64,000 bases of DNA from Coralliovum pocilloporae (GTDB lineage: Bacteria > Pseudomonadota > Alphaproteobacteria > Rhizobiales > Cohaesibacteraceae), in assembly GCF_030845175.1 (NCBI RefSeq), contig NZ_CP132542.1, forward strand, positions 3,569,501 to 3,633,500, written 5' to 3'. The stretch's first letter is position 1. Each line of letters opens with the position of its first letter. The position numbers were made by a program, and so were the translations under genes. Below the pieces are notes generated by a model. The model was not told where the DNA came from. It searched no databases and saw only the letters and a program-made list of their open reading frames with translations. Shown here piece by piece: positions 52,255-61,710 of the stretch.

Positions 52255-53220
52255 CTAGAACGGACAGGCCTCCGCAGGCAAGACATCCTTGCAGCTGGAA
52301 CTGCGTCGGAAATCATCTACATGCAGGGTCCAGGGTATCTCATTACCCTCCCGATATGGCCCAACCTTGAAATACTGGTTTGGTCCAAGATTACGATGTC
52401 CGATAGCCCCGGTTACGGTGGCAATATGCTTGCCGTTGGTAAAAAACTCAATGCGTCCATTCCCCTCAGGATCCGGTTCAACGTAGACAGAGTAATCAAC
52501 CCAACCGGATTCTGCGTCAGGAATCTCGAAACCGTTCCTGCTCACCGTAACCTGATCGGTGCAGGCAGAATATTCATCAAGGCGCATCAGATACATGGCA
52601 GGATTAGCTGCAACAAAAATCCTGGACTGTCCGTCTTCCGGGCGATTCCAGATTCGCGCTTCTCCGGGGTCGCAAACACGTTTGATGGACCCATCGGGAT
52701 TTTTCAAAGGCTCCAGCAGATGTGTCTCTGCTGTTGCGTAGATAATACCTTCACGCATCCGTATGGCAAAGAAGGGACTGCTGTTGCGTCCTGATGGCCT
52801 GTCAATCGCCCTCTTCCACTGCGCAAGAACATGACGAATGTTATCCTTCGGCACAGGCTTTGCCACATTGATGCTGAAGCCGTACCAGGTGCCGGTTCCA
52901 TAAGGCAGACGCAGGTCATTGCGCTCCCATAGTTCTGCCCGTTCACTGCACCCCTTGTCATGGTCAGCGCATCGTTGTTCGACCATCAGGCTGATCGACT
53001 GCTTTCCAGATCGAACAACCTTGCTCTGGAATTCATATCGCCCGGCACGCTGCTCTTCGTTATCCTTGTAGAAAAGTACACCGTCCGGAGTAAAGCCTGT
53101 GCCCTCAAATGTTTCATGCAGCACGTCAGAGTGACCCGTGCCCGGAAAAATGCTCAAAAGCGATAATCCGAAAGTCAGACCAAGACACAATTTTCCGAGG
53201 CGTGAAACATGCTTTTTCAT
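52255..53220 (-). CDS. Secreted polysaccharide lyase-like protein (Polysacc_lyase / PL20 kind)
   Basis: 321 residues with a signal peptide (cleavage near GHSD, residue 31) and a beta-jelly-roll protein layout. Motifs SERAELWERND, VLAQWKRAID and YKVGPYREGNEIPW-like strands resemble the glucuronan/heparin-lyase fold (PF14099). Six Cys are present in the mature part, so disulfides are likely. It probably cleaves an acidic polysaccharide outside the cell, such as the organism's own exopolysaccharide or algal material. The link with the downstream sensor cyclase is by position only. Confidence 0.75.
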   Translation of the reverse strand: MKKHVSRLGKLCLGLTFGLSLLSIFPGTGHSDVLHETFEGTGFTPDGVLFYKDNEEQRAGRYEFQSKVVRSGKQSISLMVEQRCADHDKGCSERAELWERNDLRLPYGTGTWYGFSINVAKPVPKDNIRHVLAQWKRAIDRPSGRNSSPFFAIRMREGIIYATAETHLLEPLKNPDGSIKRVCDPGEARIWNRPEDGQSRIFVAANPAMYLMRLDEYSACTDQVTVSRNGFEIPDAESGWVDYSVYVEPDPEGNGRIEFFTNGKHIATVTGAIGHRNLGPNQYFKVGPYREGNEIPWTLHVDDFRRSSSCKDVLPAEACPF

Positions 53221-53322
53221 TGAGACCTTCCGTCAAATATGAACGATGGAGAAAAGCAAACCTGTTATCCGATGAATTTAGTTAGCACGCACATAGACAT
53301 AAACGAAGAGTTGGGAAGATTG

Positions 53323-53772
53323 ATGACAATCTTTTTACAAGACGAAACCGACAGGAAACTCCTCGCCCTGCTGCGGCTCAATGCGCGTGAATCCACGGCA
53401 TCCCTCGGTCGAAAACTGGGTATCGCCCGATCAACGGTTCAGGATCGGATCAACCGGCTGATCGACCGCAACGTCATTGAAGGCTTCACAATCCGCGAAG
53501 CCCCCCGAACCGACGAAACAGTTCGTGCCCATGTTGGCCTCAGTGTCGACCAGAAACAATCCGGCCAGGTCGTTGCAGAACTGAAGACTTATCCCGAGAT
53601 CACCGTGTGTCATGCGGTCAGCGGGCGCTACGATCTTTTTCTCTCTGTTGAAGCCGAGACCCTGGAGCGGCTGGACGATGTGCTGGATCGAATCTCAGCA
53701 ACCCCGGGGATAGAACGCTCGCATTCGTGGATCGTCCTAGCTTCCAAGTTTTCTCGTCAAAACAACGGCTAA
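53323..53772 (+). CDS. Lrp/AsnC-family transcriptional regulator
   Basis: 149 residues from ATG 53323, supported by GGGAAG about five bases upstream; the open frame continues to 53239 without family similarity. The winged helix-turn-helix is ASLGRKLGIARSTVQDRINRLI. The C-terminal RAM domain has HAVSGRYDLFLSVEAETLERLDDVLDRI, the effector-binding and oligomerisation fold. It is followed after about 105 bases by the saccharopine-dehydrogenase-like gene, so it most likely controls that gene in response to an amino acid. Confidence 0.9.
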   Translation: MTIFLQDETDRKLLALLRLNARESTASLGRKLGIARSTVQDRINRLIDRNVIEGFTIREAPRTDETVRAHVGLSVDQKQSGQVVAELKTYPEITVCHAVSGRYDLFLSVEAETLERLDDVLDRISATPGIERSHSWIVLASKFSRQNNG

Positions 53773-53877
53773 TCCGTTATTATTACGAATTATCCTATTT
53801 AAACCGTCAATCAGGTTACAGAATCCGCGTTCCTCCGACCCTATCCTTACAGAAGCACCTGTTTTGGAGAGGGGAAT
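53773..53877. promoter_or_regulatory. AT-rich promoter region of the saccharopine-dehydrogenase-like gene
   Basis: About 105 bases with an AT-rich block (around 53775-53815) containing an imperfect repeat (CGTTATTATTACG). Lrp-family proteins favour such AT-rich, weakly palindromic sites. GGAGAGGGG directly before the gene is a strong ribosome-binding site. The site is inferred from context alone. Confidence 0.35.
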
Positions 53878-54993
53878 ATGATCAAAACCAATGTTCTGTT
53901 GATTGGAGCCGGCAAAATCGGCCAGATGATTGCCAGCCTGCTCGTCAACACTGGCGATTACAGTGTCACTGTCATTGATGCGAACAAAGCCGCGCTCGAT
54001 AGTTTCAAACGGATTGGCTGCAATACAGTCCAGTGTGATGTAGCAGACGATCAGTCGCTTACCGCGCTCATGGCCGATTATCAGGTGGTTCTGAATGCCA
54101 CCCCCTTCCATCTGACGGCCACAATCGCCAAAGCGGCCGCAGCCTCTGACGTACATTATTTTGACCTGACAGAAGATGTGGCCAGCACCAGGCAGGTCAA
54201 AGCCTATGCCGCCGAGAGCAAGCGGGTCTTCATGCCGCAATGCGGATTGGCTCCGGGCTTCATTTCCATTGCCGCCGCTGATCTGGCTCACCGGTTTGAA
54301 ACACTGGATTCACTTCACCTGCGTGTTGGCGCGTTGCCTCTCTATCCGACCAATGCTCTCAAATATAACCTGACCTGGAGCACGGACGGCCTCATCAACG
54401 AGTACTGCAATCCGTGTGAAGCCATTGTCGACGGACATCAGGTCTCGGTTGCCCCTCTTGAAGGCGAAGAGCATTTCTCTCTGGACGGCGTGGAATATGA
54501 AGCGTTCAACACGTCAGGCGGCCTTGGTTCCCTCTGCGAAACTCTAGACAGCAAGGTGCGAGCCCTTGATTACAAGACAGTTCGCTATCCCGGACATCTC
54601 GAGATATGTCGCCTGCTGGTCAATGAACTGCGCCTGAAAGATCGGCGTGATATCCTGAAGGATGTTCTTGAAACAGCGGTCCCCATGACCCGTCAGGATG
54701 TTGTTCTGGTCTTTGTGACCGCCTCAGGCCACAGAGACGGACGTTTCGAGCAGGAGAGCTTCACAGTCAAGGTCTATGCCGACGAGCTATACGGCGAAGT
54801 CTGGAGCGCTATTCAGATCACAACAGCGGCAGGCATCTGCGCGGTTATGGATATGGTCGTCACAGGTATCCTGCCCGGCCAGGGCTATCTGAAACAGGAA
54901 GATGTTCCGCTCGATCTGTTCCTGCAAAACCGGTTTGGCCGTCTCTATCAGACCGAAATCTCATCTGAAGAGTTGCCCATCGCTGCAGAATAG
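53878..54993 (+). CDS. Saccharopine dehydrogenase-like oxidoreductase
   Basis: 371 residues. An N-terminal Rossmann domain has NVLLIGAGKIGQMIASLL, CDVADDQSL and VVLNATPFH, typical of saccharopine-dehydrogenase/LYS9-like proteins. The central catalytic region holds FDLTEDVAS and QCGLAPGFISIAAADL. Such enzymes act in lysine metabolism or as carboxynorspermidine-type synthases, but this lone bacterial copy with an Lrp regulator could act on another amino acid. An in-frame Lys or Arg pocket cannot be assigned. It ends in a strong hairpin (55024-55050). Confidence 0.82.
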   Translation: MIKTNVLLIGAGKIGQMIASLLVNTGDYSVTVIDANKAALDSFKRIGCNTVQCDVADDQSLTALMADYQVVLNATPFHLTATIAKAAAASDVHYFDLTEDVASTRQVKAYAAESKRVFMPQCGLAPGFISIAAADLAHRFETLDSLHLRVGALPLYPTNALKYNLTWSTDGLINEYCNPCEAIVDGHQVSVAPLEGEEHFSLDGVEYEAFNTSGGLGSLCETLDSKVRALDYKTVRYPGHLEICRLLVNELRLKDRRDILKDVLETAVPMTRQDVVLVFVTASGHRDGRFEQESFTVKVYADELYGEVWSAIQITTAAGICAVMDMVVTGILPGQGYLKQEDVPLDLFLQNRFGRLYQTEISSEELPIAAE

Positions 54994-55020
54994 ATCTCAT
55001 ATACCAGTCAAACGGCCACC

Positions 55021-55050
55021 AAAAAGCCGGGGTTCTGAGAACCCCGGCTT
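55021..55050. terminator. Strong intrinsic terminator for the cox operon (minus), possibly bidirectional
   Basis: Twelve-pair perfect arms (55024-55035 and 55039-55050) with a three-base loop separate the convergent saccharopine-dehydrogenase-like gene and the cox operon. On the minus strand the stem is followed by five U (55021-55025), the classical pattern. On the plus strand the run is broken by C, so termination there would be weaker. The rest of the 129-base gap has no gene. Confidence 0.85.
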
Positions 55051-55122
55051 CTTCATTTCAACAATCCGGCTAAAGCATGTTGGATGAAATCCATTGAGCT
55101 CAACTTGCTTTAATGCCCGATG

Positions 55123-55923
55123 TCAGACAGCAGCATCCACTGCCCTCTTAGCCATAACAGTGACCAGATTGGCACGATATTCCTGGGTTCCATGGATATC
55201 CCCAAGCATGTCATCTGCTGAAACAGAGAAAGATGCAATCGCATCCGCTGACCAGTTGGCGGCAAGTGCTGCTTCCATTTCAGCAACGCGGAACACCCCG
55301 TCATTGCCGGCACCGGTAACAGCCACGCGAACCGAACCATCTGCAAGCTGTGCGACGAAGACGCCGGTCATCGCGTAACGGGAGGCCGGGTTTGGAAACT
55401 TCGCGTATCCGGCCCTTTGCGGTTTGGCAAAGGTGATGGATTCGATGATTTCATCCTCATCCAGAGCCGTTTCGAACAGACCTGAGAAGAACTCATCAGC
55501 AGCAATGGTCCGCTTGTTGGTGTTCACAGACGCATTCAGCCCGAGAACAGCCGCTGGATAGTCTGCAGCCGGATCGTTATTGGCCACAGATCCGCCAATC
55601 GTACCGCGATTGCGCACATGTGGGTCACCAATCCCCGCAGCCAGACACGCCAGAGACGGAATGGTGGACTGAACACCATCATCGGACGAGACCGACGCAT
55701 GAGTCGCCATGGCGCCGATGGTCACGCTCGTCCCATCAGACGAGATGTTATCCAGGCCATCAATCCTGCCGAGATCAACCAGGTCTGACGGAGCCGCCAG
55801 ACGCTGTTTCATTGTGGGGATCAGGGTCTGGCCACCTGCAAGCAGCTTGCCGTCATCTGAGCTTGTGAGCTTCGAGGCCGCATCCGCAACCGAAGAAGCC
55901 TTGTGATATGTGGTTTCATACAT
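55123..55923 (-). CDS. coxM: FAD-binding medium subunit of a CO-dehydrogenase-type molybdenum hydroxylase
   Basis: Electron-transfer subunit, 266 residues. The first FAD motif is AGGQTLIPTMKQRL (about residue 31) and the second TIGGSVANNDPAADYPAAVLG (about residue 109). The C-terminal CO_deh_flav_C domain follows from about 165. It accepts electrons from the [2Fe-2S] subunit and passes them to a quinone or other acceptor. It is the last gene of coxG-S-L-M, 15 bases after coxL. The S-L-M order is that of form II CODH-like enzymes, whose substrate is often not CO. Confidence 0.9.
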   Translation of the reverse strand: MYETTYHKASSVADAASKLTSSDDGKLLAGGQTLIPTMKQRLAAPSDLVDLGRIDGLDNISSDGTSVTIGAMATHASVSSDDGVQSTIPSLACLAAGIGDPHVRNRGTIGGSVANNDPAADYPAAVLGLNASVNTNKRTIAADEFFSGLFETALDEDEIIESITFAKPQRAGYAKFPNPASRYAMTGVFVAQLADGSVRVAVTGAGNDGVFRVAEMEAALAANWSADAIASFSVSADDMLGDIHGTQEYRANLVTVMAKRAVDAAV

Positions 55924-55938
55924 AAGTCAGCCTCCCGA

Positions 55939-58302
55939 TTATTCCGCAGCGGCCTTGGCCGCACCGACAGCCTGCCAGACCCGCATGGGCGTAGCCGGCA
56001 TGTTCAGATCATTAATGCCGATGGCATCCGTGATAGCATTGATCACAGCAGGCGGCGAGCCGATGGCTCCCGCTTCACCGCAGCCTTTCATCCCAAGCGG
56101 GTTACCCGGACAGACCGTTTCCGTGGTGGAGACCTGGAAGGATGGCAGATCATCTGCACGCGGCATGCAGTAATCCATGAAAGAGCCGGTCAGGAGCTGA
56201 CCGCTTTCCGGATCATAGGAGCAGCCCTCCAGCAGCGCCTGGCCGATACCCTGTGCCAGACCACCATGAACCTGACCTTCCACAATCATCGGATTGATGA
56301 TCGTGCCAAAGTCATCGGCTGCCACAAACTGGATGATTTCGGTTTTACCGGTCTCCGGGTCCACCTCCACTTCACAGACATACGACCCTGCCGGGAAGGT
56401 GAAGTTAGTCGGATCATAGAACGCGCCTTCCTTGAGGCCTGGCTCCATGCCTTCCGGCAGATTGTGGCCGGTATAAGCAGCCAGAGCCACCTCATGGAAA
56501 CCAAGAACCTTATCCGTTCCGGCAACCTTTACCTCACCGCCTTCAATGACGATATCGGCTTCTGAGGCTTCCAGCAGATGGGCGGCAATCTTCTTGGCCT
56601 TGGCTTCCACCTTGTCGAGTGCCTTGGAGATGGCAGACATACCCACGGCACCGGAACGGGAGCCATAAGTTCCCATACCGAACTGAACCTTGTCCGTATC
56701 CCCATGCACGATCTGTACATTGCCTGTCGGTACGCCAAGACGCTGAGACACCAGCTGGGCGAAGGTCGTTTCGTGTCCCTGCCCGTGGCTGTGAGAACCG
56801 GTCAGAACCTCAATCGTGCCAACCGGGTTCACCCGCACCTCAGCCGATTCCCAGAGACCGACACCAGCCCCCAGAGATCCGACCGCCTGAGACGGAGCAA
56901 TACCGCAGGCCTCGATATAACAGGAAAGGCCGATACCGCGCAGTTTGCCACGCCCTGCCGCTTCTGCCCGACGGGCCGGGAAACCGGCATAATCAGCAGC
57001 AGCAAGTGCAGAATCGAGCGAAGCATCATAATCGCCAGCGTCATAGCACATGATCACCGGTGTCTGATGCGGGAAGGATCGGACGAAGTTCTTCCGTCGC
57101 AGGTCCGCAGGATCAACACCAAGCTGACGGGCCGAGGTCTCCATCATCCGTTCAACCACATAAGTGGCTTCCGGACGTCCTGCACCACGATAAGCATCAA
57201 CCGGTGCCGTATTGGTGTAGACCGCCTGCACTTCTGCATGGATATTCGGGATATTGTACTGTCCCGACAGAAGCGTCGCATAGAGATAGGTCGGCACGGA
57301 TGACGAGAATGTCGACATGTAAGCGCCGATATTCGCTATCGTGCTGACCCGCAGACCGGTGACGATATTATTGGCGTCAAAGGCCATCTCTGCCTTTGTG
57401 ACATGATCACGGCCATGGGCATCAACCAGGAAGGCTTCCGTGCGGTCTGCCGTCCATTTGACCGGACGACCGCCGATGCGTTTGGACGCCCAGAGACAGG
57501 CTGTCTCTTCGGGGTAGATAAAGATCTTGGAGCCGAAACCACCGCCAACATCCGGAGCCACAACGCGCAGCTTGTGTTCAGGTGCAATGCCGACAAAAGC
57601 AGAGAGCACCAGACGGGCCACATGAGGGTTCTGGGATGTATTGTAAAGCGAATAGGCCTCTTCAGCCGGGTCATAAGACCCGATGGCCGCCCGTGGCTCC
57701 AGAGCATTCGGAACAAGACGGTTGTTCAGAATATCCATGGAAACGATATTAGCAGCAGACGCAAACGCTGCATCTGTTTCAGCCTTGTTGCCGATTTCCC
57801 AGTCATAGATCAGATTGTTGACAGCTTCTGGATGAATCTGCGGTGCACCAGCTGCCTGAGCCTGGGCCGGATCAACCACAGCATCCAGCTCTTCATAGTC
57901 GACCTCAACCAGCTCTACGGCATCCCGTGCCTGCGCTCTGGTTTCGGCAATCACCATGGCAACCTGATCACCCACATGTTTGGCAACATCAGCGGCAATC
58001 GCCGGATGCGCTCCCGCATGCATGGGGGTGCCATCCTTTGAGTGGATCATCCACCCGCAGATCAGTCCGCCAATCTGGTCATTGGCCAGATCACGTCCGG
58101 TCAGAACAGCAATAACGCCCGGTGCCTCCAGTGCGGCACTGGCGTCAATCGACCTGATCTTCGCATGCGCATGGGGTGAACGGACAAAGGCCGCATGGGT
58201 CGTATCTTTCAGTTCGATATCATCCGTATACCGACCACGGCCTGTAATGAATCTCTTGTCTTCCTTTCGGAGCACGCGCGCTCCGATGCCTTCAGCACTC
58301 AT
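55939..58302 (-). CDS. coxL: Form II CoxL-like molybdenum hydroxylase large subunit
   Basis: 787-residue catalytic subunit carrying the Mo-molybdopterin cytosine dinucleotide. The active-site loop is AYRGAGR (370-376), the form II signature; form I CO dehydrogenases have AYXCSFR with the copper-binding Cys, so efficient CO oxidation is not expected. GGGFGSKIF (253-261) and the C-terminal [13 protein letters not shown], with the catalytic Glu of the xanthine oxidase family, are present. No signal peptide. Substrate could be an aldehyde, heterocycle, nicotinate-like compound or CO. It is flanked by coxS and coxM; maturation genes (coxD/E/F) are not in the window. Confidence 0.9.
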   Translation of the reverse strand: MSAEGIGARVLRKEDKRFITGRGRYTDDIELKDTTHAAFVRSPHAHAKIRSIDASAALEAPGVIAVLTGRDLANDQIGGLICGWMIHSKDGTPMHAGAHPAIAADVAKHVGDQVAMVIAETRAQARDAVELVEVDYEELDAVVDPAQAQAAGAPQIHPEAVNNLIYDWEIGNKAETDAAFASAANIVSMDILNNRLVPNALEPRAAIGSYDPAEEAYSLYNTSQNPHVARLVLSAFVGIAPEHKLRVVAPDVGGGFGSKIFIYPEETACLWASKRIGGRPVKWTADRTEAFLVDAHGRDHVTKAEMAFDANNIVTGLRVSTIANIGAYMSTFSSSVPTYLYATLLSGQYNIPNIHAEVQAVYTNTAPVDAYRGAGRPEATYVVERMMETSARQLGVDPADLRRKNFVRSFPHQTPVIMCYDAGDYDASLDSALAAADYAGFPARRAEAAGRGKLRGIGLSCYIEACGIAPSQAVGSLGAGVGLWESAEVRVNPVGTIEVLTGSHSHGQGHETTFAQLVSQRLGVPTGNVQIVHGDTDKVQFGMGTYGSRSGAVGMSAISKALDKVEAKAKKIAAHLLEASEADIVIEGGEVKVAGTDKVLGFHEVALAAYTGHNLPEGMEPGLKEGAFYDPTNFTFPAGSYVCEVEVDPETGKTEIIQFVAADDFGTIINPMIVEGQVHGGLAQGIGQALLEGCSYDPESGQLLTGSFMDYCMPRADDLPSFQVSTTETVCPGNPLGMKGCGEAGAIGSPPAVINAITDAIGINDLNMPATPMRVWQAVGAAKAAAE

Positions 58303-58335
58303 GGTATCCTCCCGATGAATGGCTTCGGTTCGCGA

Positions 58336-58824
58336 TTATTCAGCAGCAGCTGCAGGAGCCATTTCGGCAGCAGCGGCTTGAATGGCTTTGACAATATTGT
58401 GGTAGCCGGTACAGCGGCAGATATTGCCTTCAAGATTGTCGCGAATGGTTTCCTCGGTCAGCGATGATCCGTGTTTGGCAATCATCTCTGTGGCCGCCAT
58501 GATCATGCCCGGTGTGCAGAAACCGCACTGCAAGCCATGATGCTCGCGGAAAGCCGCCTGCACCGGATGCAGGTTATCACCATCAGCCAGACCTTCAATC
58601 GTCGTGACAGACGTGCCATCAGCCTGAGCAGCCAGAGCTGTACACGACTTCACCGCTTGCCCGTCAATGTGGACCACACAGGCCCCGCACTGGGATGTAT
58701 CACATCCCACATGGGTTCCGGTCAGTCCAAGGTTTTCACGAAGAAACTGAGACAGAAGCGTGCGGTCCTCAACGTCCGCCGACACCTCTTTCCCGTTCAC
58801 GGTCATAGACACGTGAGCCATCAT
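58336..58824 (-). CDS. coxS: [2Fe-2S] small subunit of the form II molybdenum hydroxylase
   Basis: 162 residues with both expected clusters. The plant-type cluster uses Cys41, 46, 49 and 61 ([13 protein letters not shown] ... KSC), and the second cluster uses Cys100, 103, 136 and 138 ([11 protein letters not shown] ... CRCTGYHNI). It links the molybdenum site to FAD. Two Met codons open the frame. An Ala-rich tail ends the protein. coxG lies 77 bases upstream and coxL 33 bases downstream on the same strand. Confidence 0.93.
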   Translation of the reverse strand: MMAHVSMTVNGKEVSADVEDRTLLSQFLRENLGLTGTHVGCDTSQCGACVVHIDGQAVKSCTALAAQADGTSVTTIEGLADGDNLHPVQAAFREHHGLQCGFCTPGMIMAATEMIAKHGSSLTEETIRDNLEGNICRCTGYHNIVKAIQAAAAEMAPAAAAE

Positions 58825-58901
58825 TGTCCTCCCATTTCCACTCTCTTAAATGCGGCGCTGGCTTCCAGGACAAGCGCCACACTCTCACAATCATTAAACT
58901 C

Positions 58902-59546
58902 CTAAATGAAGATGGCCAGAAGCACGACCAAAGCAGCAATTGCAATCCAGCCCCACATCATGCTTCCGCCCAGAAAACCTTTTGCAGCAGCCACTTCGGC
59001 CTTCTCCTCAAGATCTTGTGCCGCATGCACGACTGTTTCCACTACGCCTTCTTCATGCGCCGTTTCTGACGTGTCGCTCTCATCCGCACCGCCCCCGGCT
59101 GCCGCTTTCTTGGCAACGATACGGCTGAATTCGCTGAAAAACTGATCCGCCATCTTCTTGGCTGTTGAGTCGATCAAACGTGACCCGAGCTGGGCGAGCT
59201 TGCCCCCGACCTTGGCATGCGCCTCATAGGTCAGAATGGTCTCATGGCCATCTTCCGCAAGACGCACCGTTGCTCCACCATTGGCAAATCCGGCTACGCC
59301 GCCTTTTCCCTCACCTGAGATAACATAACTTTCCGGCGGATTAAGCTCTGACAGGGTAACCGAGCCTTTGAACTTGGCTTTTACCGGGCCGATTTTCGAT
59401 GTGACATCCGCCTCAAGCTCGGTATCAGAAACCTTGTCCAGTCTCTCGCATCCCGGAATGGATGCGCGCAAAACATCCGGATCATTCAGAGCATCCCAGA
59501 CCGCCTCACGGCTTGCCGGAATTCTGTATTCCCCCTTCATGTCCAT
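58902..59546 (-). CDS. coxG: CoxG-like SRPBCC protein with C-terminal membrane anchor
   Basis: 214 residues. The SRPBCC (START-like) domain, about 1-150, has REAVWDALNDPDVLRASIPGCE and SKIGPVKAKFKGSVTLSEL, followed by ESYVISGEGKGG. An Asp/Glu/Ala-rich linker leads to a terminal membrane helix (MMWGWIAIAALVVLLAIFI). CoxG is thought to recruit the hydroxylase to the membrane and deliver electrons to quinones, and may bind lipids or quinones. First gene of the operon. Confidence 0.88.
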   Translation of the reverse strand: MDMKGEYRIPASREAVWDALNDPDVLRASIPGCERLDKVSDTELEADVTSKIGPVKAKFKGSVTLSELNPPESYVISGEGKGGVAGFANGGATVRLAEDGHETILTYEAHAKVGGKLAQLGSRLIDSTAKKMADQFFSEFSRIVAKKAAAGGGADESDTSETAHEEGVVETVVHAAQDLEEKAEVAAAKGFLGGSMMWGWIAIAALVVLLAIFI

Positions 59547-59735
59547 GTCTCAAAGTCTCCCCGACACTCATGGAGCGCTTCTTGCGAGCGCGTAATTTCA
59601 ATCAACACGTCAACATATTAGACTGTCGGACAAATTTAATGACCCCCGACCTTTTGGCATAGAGTGGAACATGATTGCCAAAGCCCGACAAGGGTTGATA
59701 GACAGCATGCAGAATTATTGCAGGAACCGGGAGCA

Positions 59736-60749
59736 ATGATGCAGCACGGTGGAGATTTGGCAGCGGCCAGTTTGACATATGGTACGCCGGAGCAGGGCTG
59801 GCTTGACCTCTCGACCGGGATCAGCCCACACAGCTATCCCTTTTCAAGCGACTGTCTTTCAGAGGCCCTTATCCGGGAGCTGCCGGATTCCGGTCCTTAT
59901 CAACGGCTCGCAGAAACCGCCGCCCGGACTTATCAGGCCAAAACCTCGTCACAGCTTGCCCTGGCATCCGGATCTCAGGGCGTCATTCAGACGCTTCCGT
60001 CCATACTGCCCGGCAAGAACATCATCATCCTCTCCCCAACCTATAACGAGCATGCAAAAGCCTGGGGAAAAGCAGGGTGGACTGTCAAACCGGAGCCTGA
60101 TCTGGAACCGGAACCCGACAGCGATGTGATTCTGATCGTCAATCCGAACAATCCCACCGGCAGACTGTTCAACCAGACAGACCTCCTCTCTCTGGCGGAT
60201 AAGCTCACCGAAAAAGGCCGCTGGCTGATCATTGATGAGGCCTTTGGTGATCTGGTCCCCGACCAAAGTCTCGTGCCACATGTAGCTGGACGAAACCTGA
60301 TTGTGTTGAAATCCATCGGCAAGTTCTATGGCCTTGCAGGCCTGAGGGTTGGCTTTGCTGTTGCGGACGAATCCATCGTGGAGCAGCTGAAAGACAGGAT
60401 TGGCCCATGGCCCATAACAGGGCCATCACTTGTTCTGGCCGAACAAGCCCTGTCCGATCATGGTTGGCAGGCAGAACAGTCTACCCGCCTGCGGATATTG
60501 AGAGAGCGCCTTGATACCATTCTGGATCGGCACGGCCTCTCTCCCATCGGTGGAACCGACCTGTTTCAACTGATTGAGACAGACGGGGCAAAAACACTGC
60601 ATGACCATCTGGCCAGACGCGGCATCTGGACCCGCATTTTCGACTATGCACCCACATGGATGCGGATTGGTTTGCCGGATGAACGTCAAAACGGCTTTGA
60701 TCGGTTTGAGCAAGCCTTGAGCGAATGGAGCAGCACCCATGCTTCTTGA
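59736..60749 (+). CDS. cobC: Threonine-phosphate decarboxylase (L-threonine-O-3-phosphate, cobalamin side chain)
   Basis: PLP enzyme making (R)-1-amino-2-propanol phosphate for the cobalamin nucleotide loop. The ATG at 59736 (GGGAG three bases upstream) gives 337 residues opening MMQHGGDLAAAS; the GTG frame at 59664 is less likely. WLDLSTGISPHSYPF, VNPNNPTGRLF, DEAFGDLV and the PLP Lys in VLKSIGKFYGLAGLRVGF are the class I/II aminotransferase landmarks of CobC. The 3' end overlaps cobD by 11 bases, so they are coupled. No cobalamin riboswitch fold is seen upstream. Confidence 0.92.
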   Translation: MMQHGGDLAAASLTYGTPEQGWLDLSTGISPHSYPFSSDCLSEALIRELPDSGPYQRLAETAARTYQAKTSSQLALASGSQGVIQTLPSILPGKNIIILSPTYNEHAKAWGKAGWTVKPEPDLEPEPDSDVILIVNPNNPTGRLFNQTDLLSLADKLTEKGRWLIIDEAFGDLVPDQSLVPHVAGRNLIVLKSIGKFYGLAGLRVGFAVADESIVEQLKDRIGPWPITGPSLVLAEQALSDHGWQAEQSTRLRILRERLDTILDRHGLSPIGGTDLFQLIETDGAKTLHDHLARRGIWTRIFDYAPTWMRIGLPDERQNGFDRFEQALSEWSSTHAS

Positions 60750-61710
60750 CCCGACAATCCTCTGGATGGTTCTGGGGGCCATCGCACTGGATGCCTGGCT
60801 CGGCGAACCACCCTGGCTCTGGTCGCGACTATCCCATCCTGTTGTTATCATCGGTAATCTGATCGACAGACTGGATAAACGGTTCAACACAGCGCGGTTT
60901 TCTCAAACAAGGCGCAAGCTGAATGGCATCCTGACCCTATTGACGCTGATTACGATCTCTCTTGTTATCGGCGGCGGGCTCCATGCCCTGTTTGACGACG
61001 GGCTGATCGGCATCATTCTGGGCAGCATGGCTGGTGCAACACTGATTGCCCAGAGAAGTCTCTATGACCATGTAAAAGCCGTTGCCGATGGTCTCGATCG
61101 AGGCCTCAGCGAAGGACGCCACGCTGTTTCCATGATCGTCGGTCGCAATCCGGATAAGCTGGACAAGGCCGGTGTCTCTCGTGCAGCGATTGAATCCTGC
61201 GCCGAGAATTTTTCTGATGGCGTCACCGCCCCGCTGTTCTGGTTCGCGCTTCTGGGATTGCCCGGCCTTATTCTCTACAAGGCCGTCAACACCGCCGACA
61301 GCATGATCGGTCATCGCTCAGACAGGTATCGCAAATTCGGCTGGGCGTCCGCACGGTTTGATGATCTGCTGAATTACGTGCCATCCCGGCTGACCGGCCT
61401 GCTGTTTACGCTGCTTGCGCCATTGCATGGAAAATCTCCGCTGACGGTTCTGTCCGTTATGCTGCGAGATGCGCCACGGCACAAATCCCCCAGTGCCGGA
61501 TGGCCGGAATCCTCCATGGCCGCCCTGCTCGGTCTGGCGTTGGCCGGCCCCCGCCAATATGGCTCCGAGCTGGTCGACGATCCCTATATGAACGATGGTG
61601 GAAAACGCGACGCCACAGCCCTGGATATCCGGCGGTCGCTCAAAATCCTCGTCCAGACTGCCTGCCTGATCACTGGTCTTGTTGGAAGTCTTCTGTTGCT
61701 AACGGCTTGA
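60739..61710 (+). CDS. cobD: Adenosylcobinamide-phosphate synthase (CobD/CbiB)
   Basis: Inner-membrane enzyme that joins the aminopropanol phosphate to adenosylcobyric acid. 323 residues with several hydrophobic segments. Family motifs are [57 protein letters not shown] and [19 protein letters not shown], with the Asp/Glu-rich loop of CbiB. The 3' end overlaps the convergent cobQ by 12 bases. In Pseudomonas nomenclature it is CobD; in Salmonella CbiB. Confidence 0.94.
   Translation: MLLDPTILWMVLGAIALDAWLGEPPWLWSRLSHPVVIIGNLIDRLDKRFNTARFSQTRRKLNGILTLLTLITISLVIGGGLHALFDDGLIGIILGSMAGATLIAQRSLYDHVKAVADGLDRGLSEGRHAVSMIVGRNPDKLDKAGVSRAAIESCAENFSDGVTAPLFWFALLGLPGLILYKAVNTADSMIGHRSDRYRKFGWASARFDDLLNYVPSRLTGLLFTLLAPLHGKSPLTVLSVMLRDAPRHKSPSAGWPESSMAALLGLALAGPRQYGSELVDDPYMNDGGKRDATALDIRRSLKILVQTACLITGLVGSLLLLTA

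Noticed and set aside
59547-59735. Cobalamin riboswitch before cobC
   Set aside because: No B12-box-like conserved segment or expected length of structured leader is visible.
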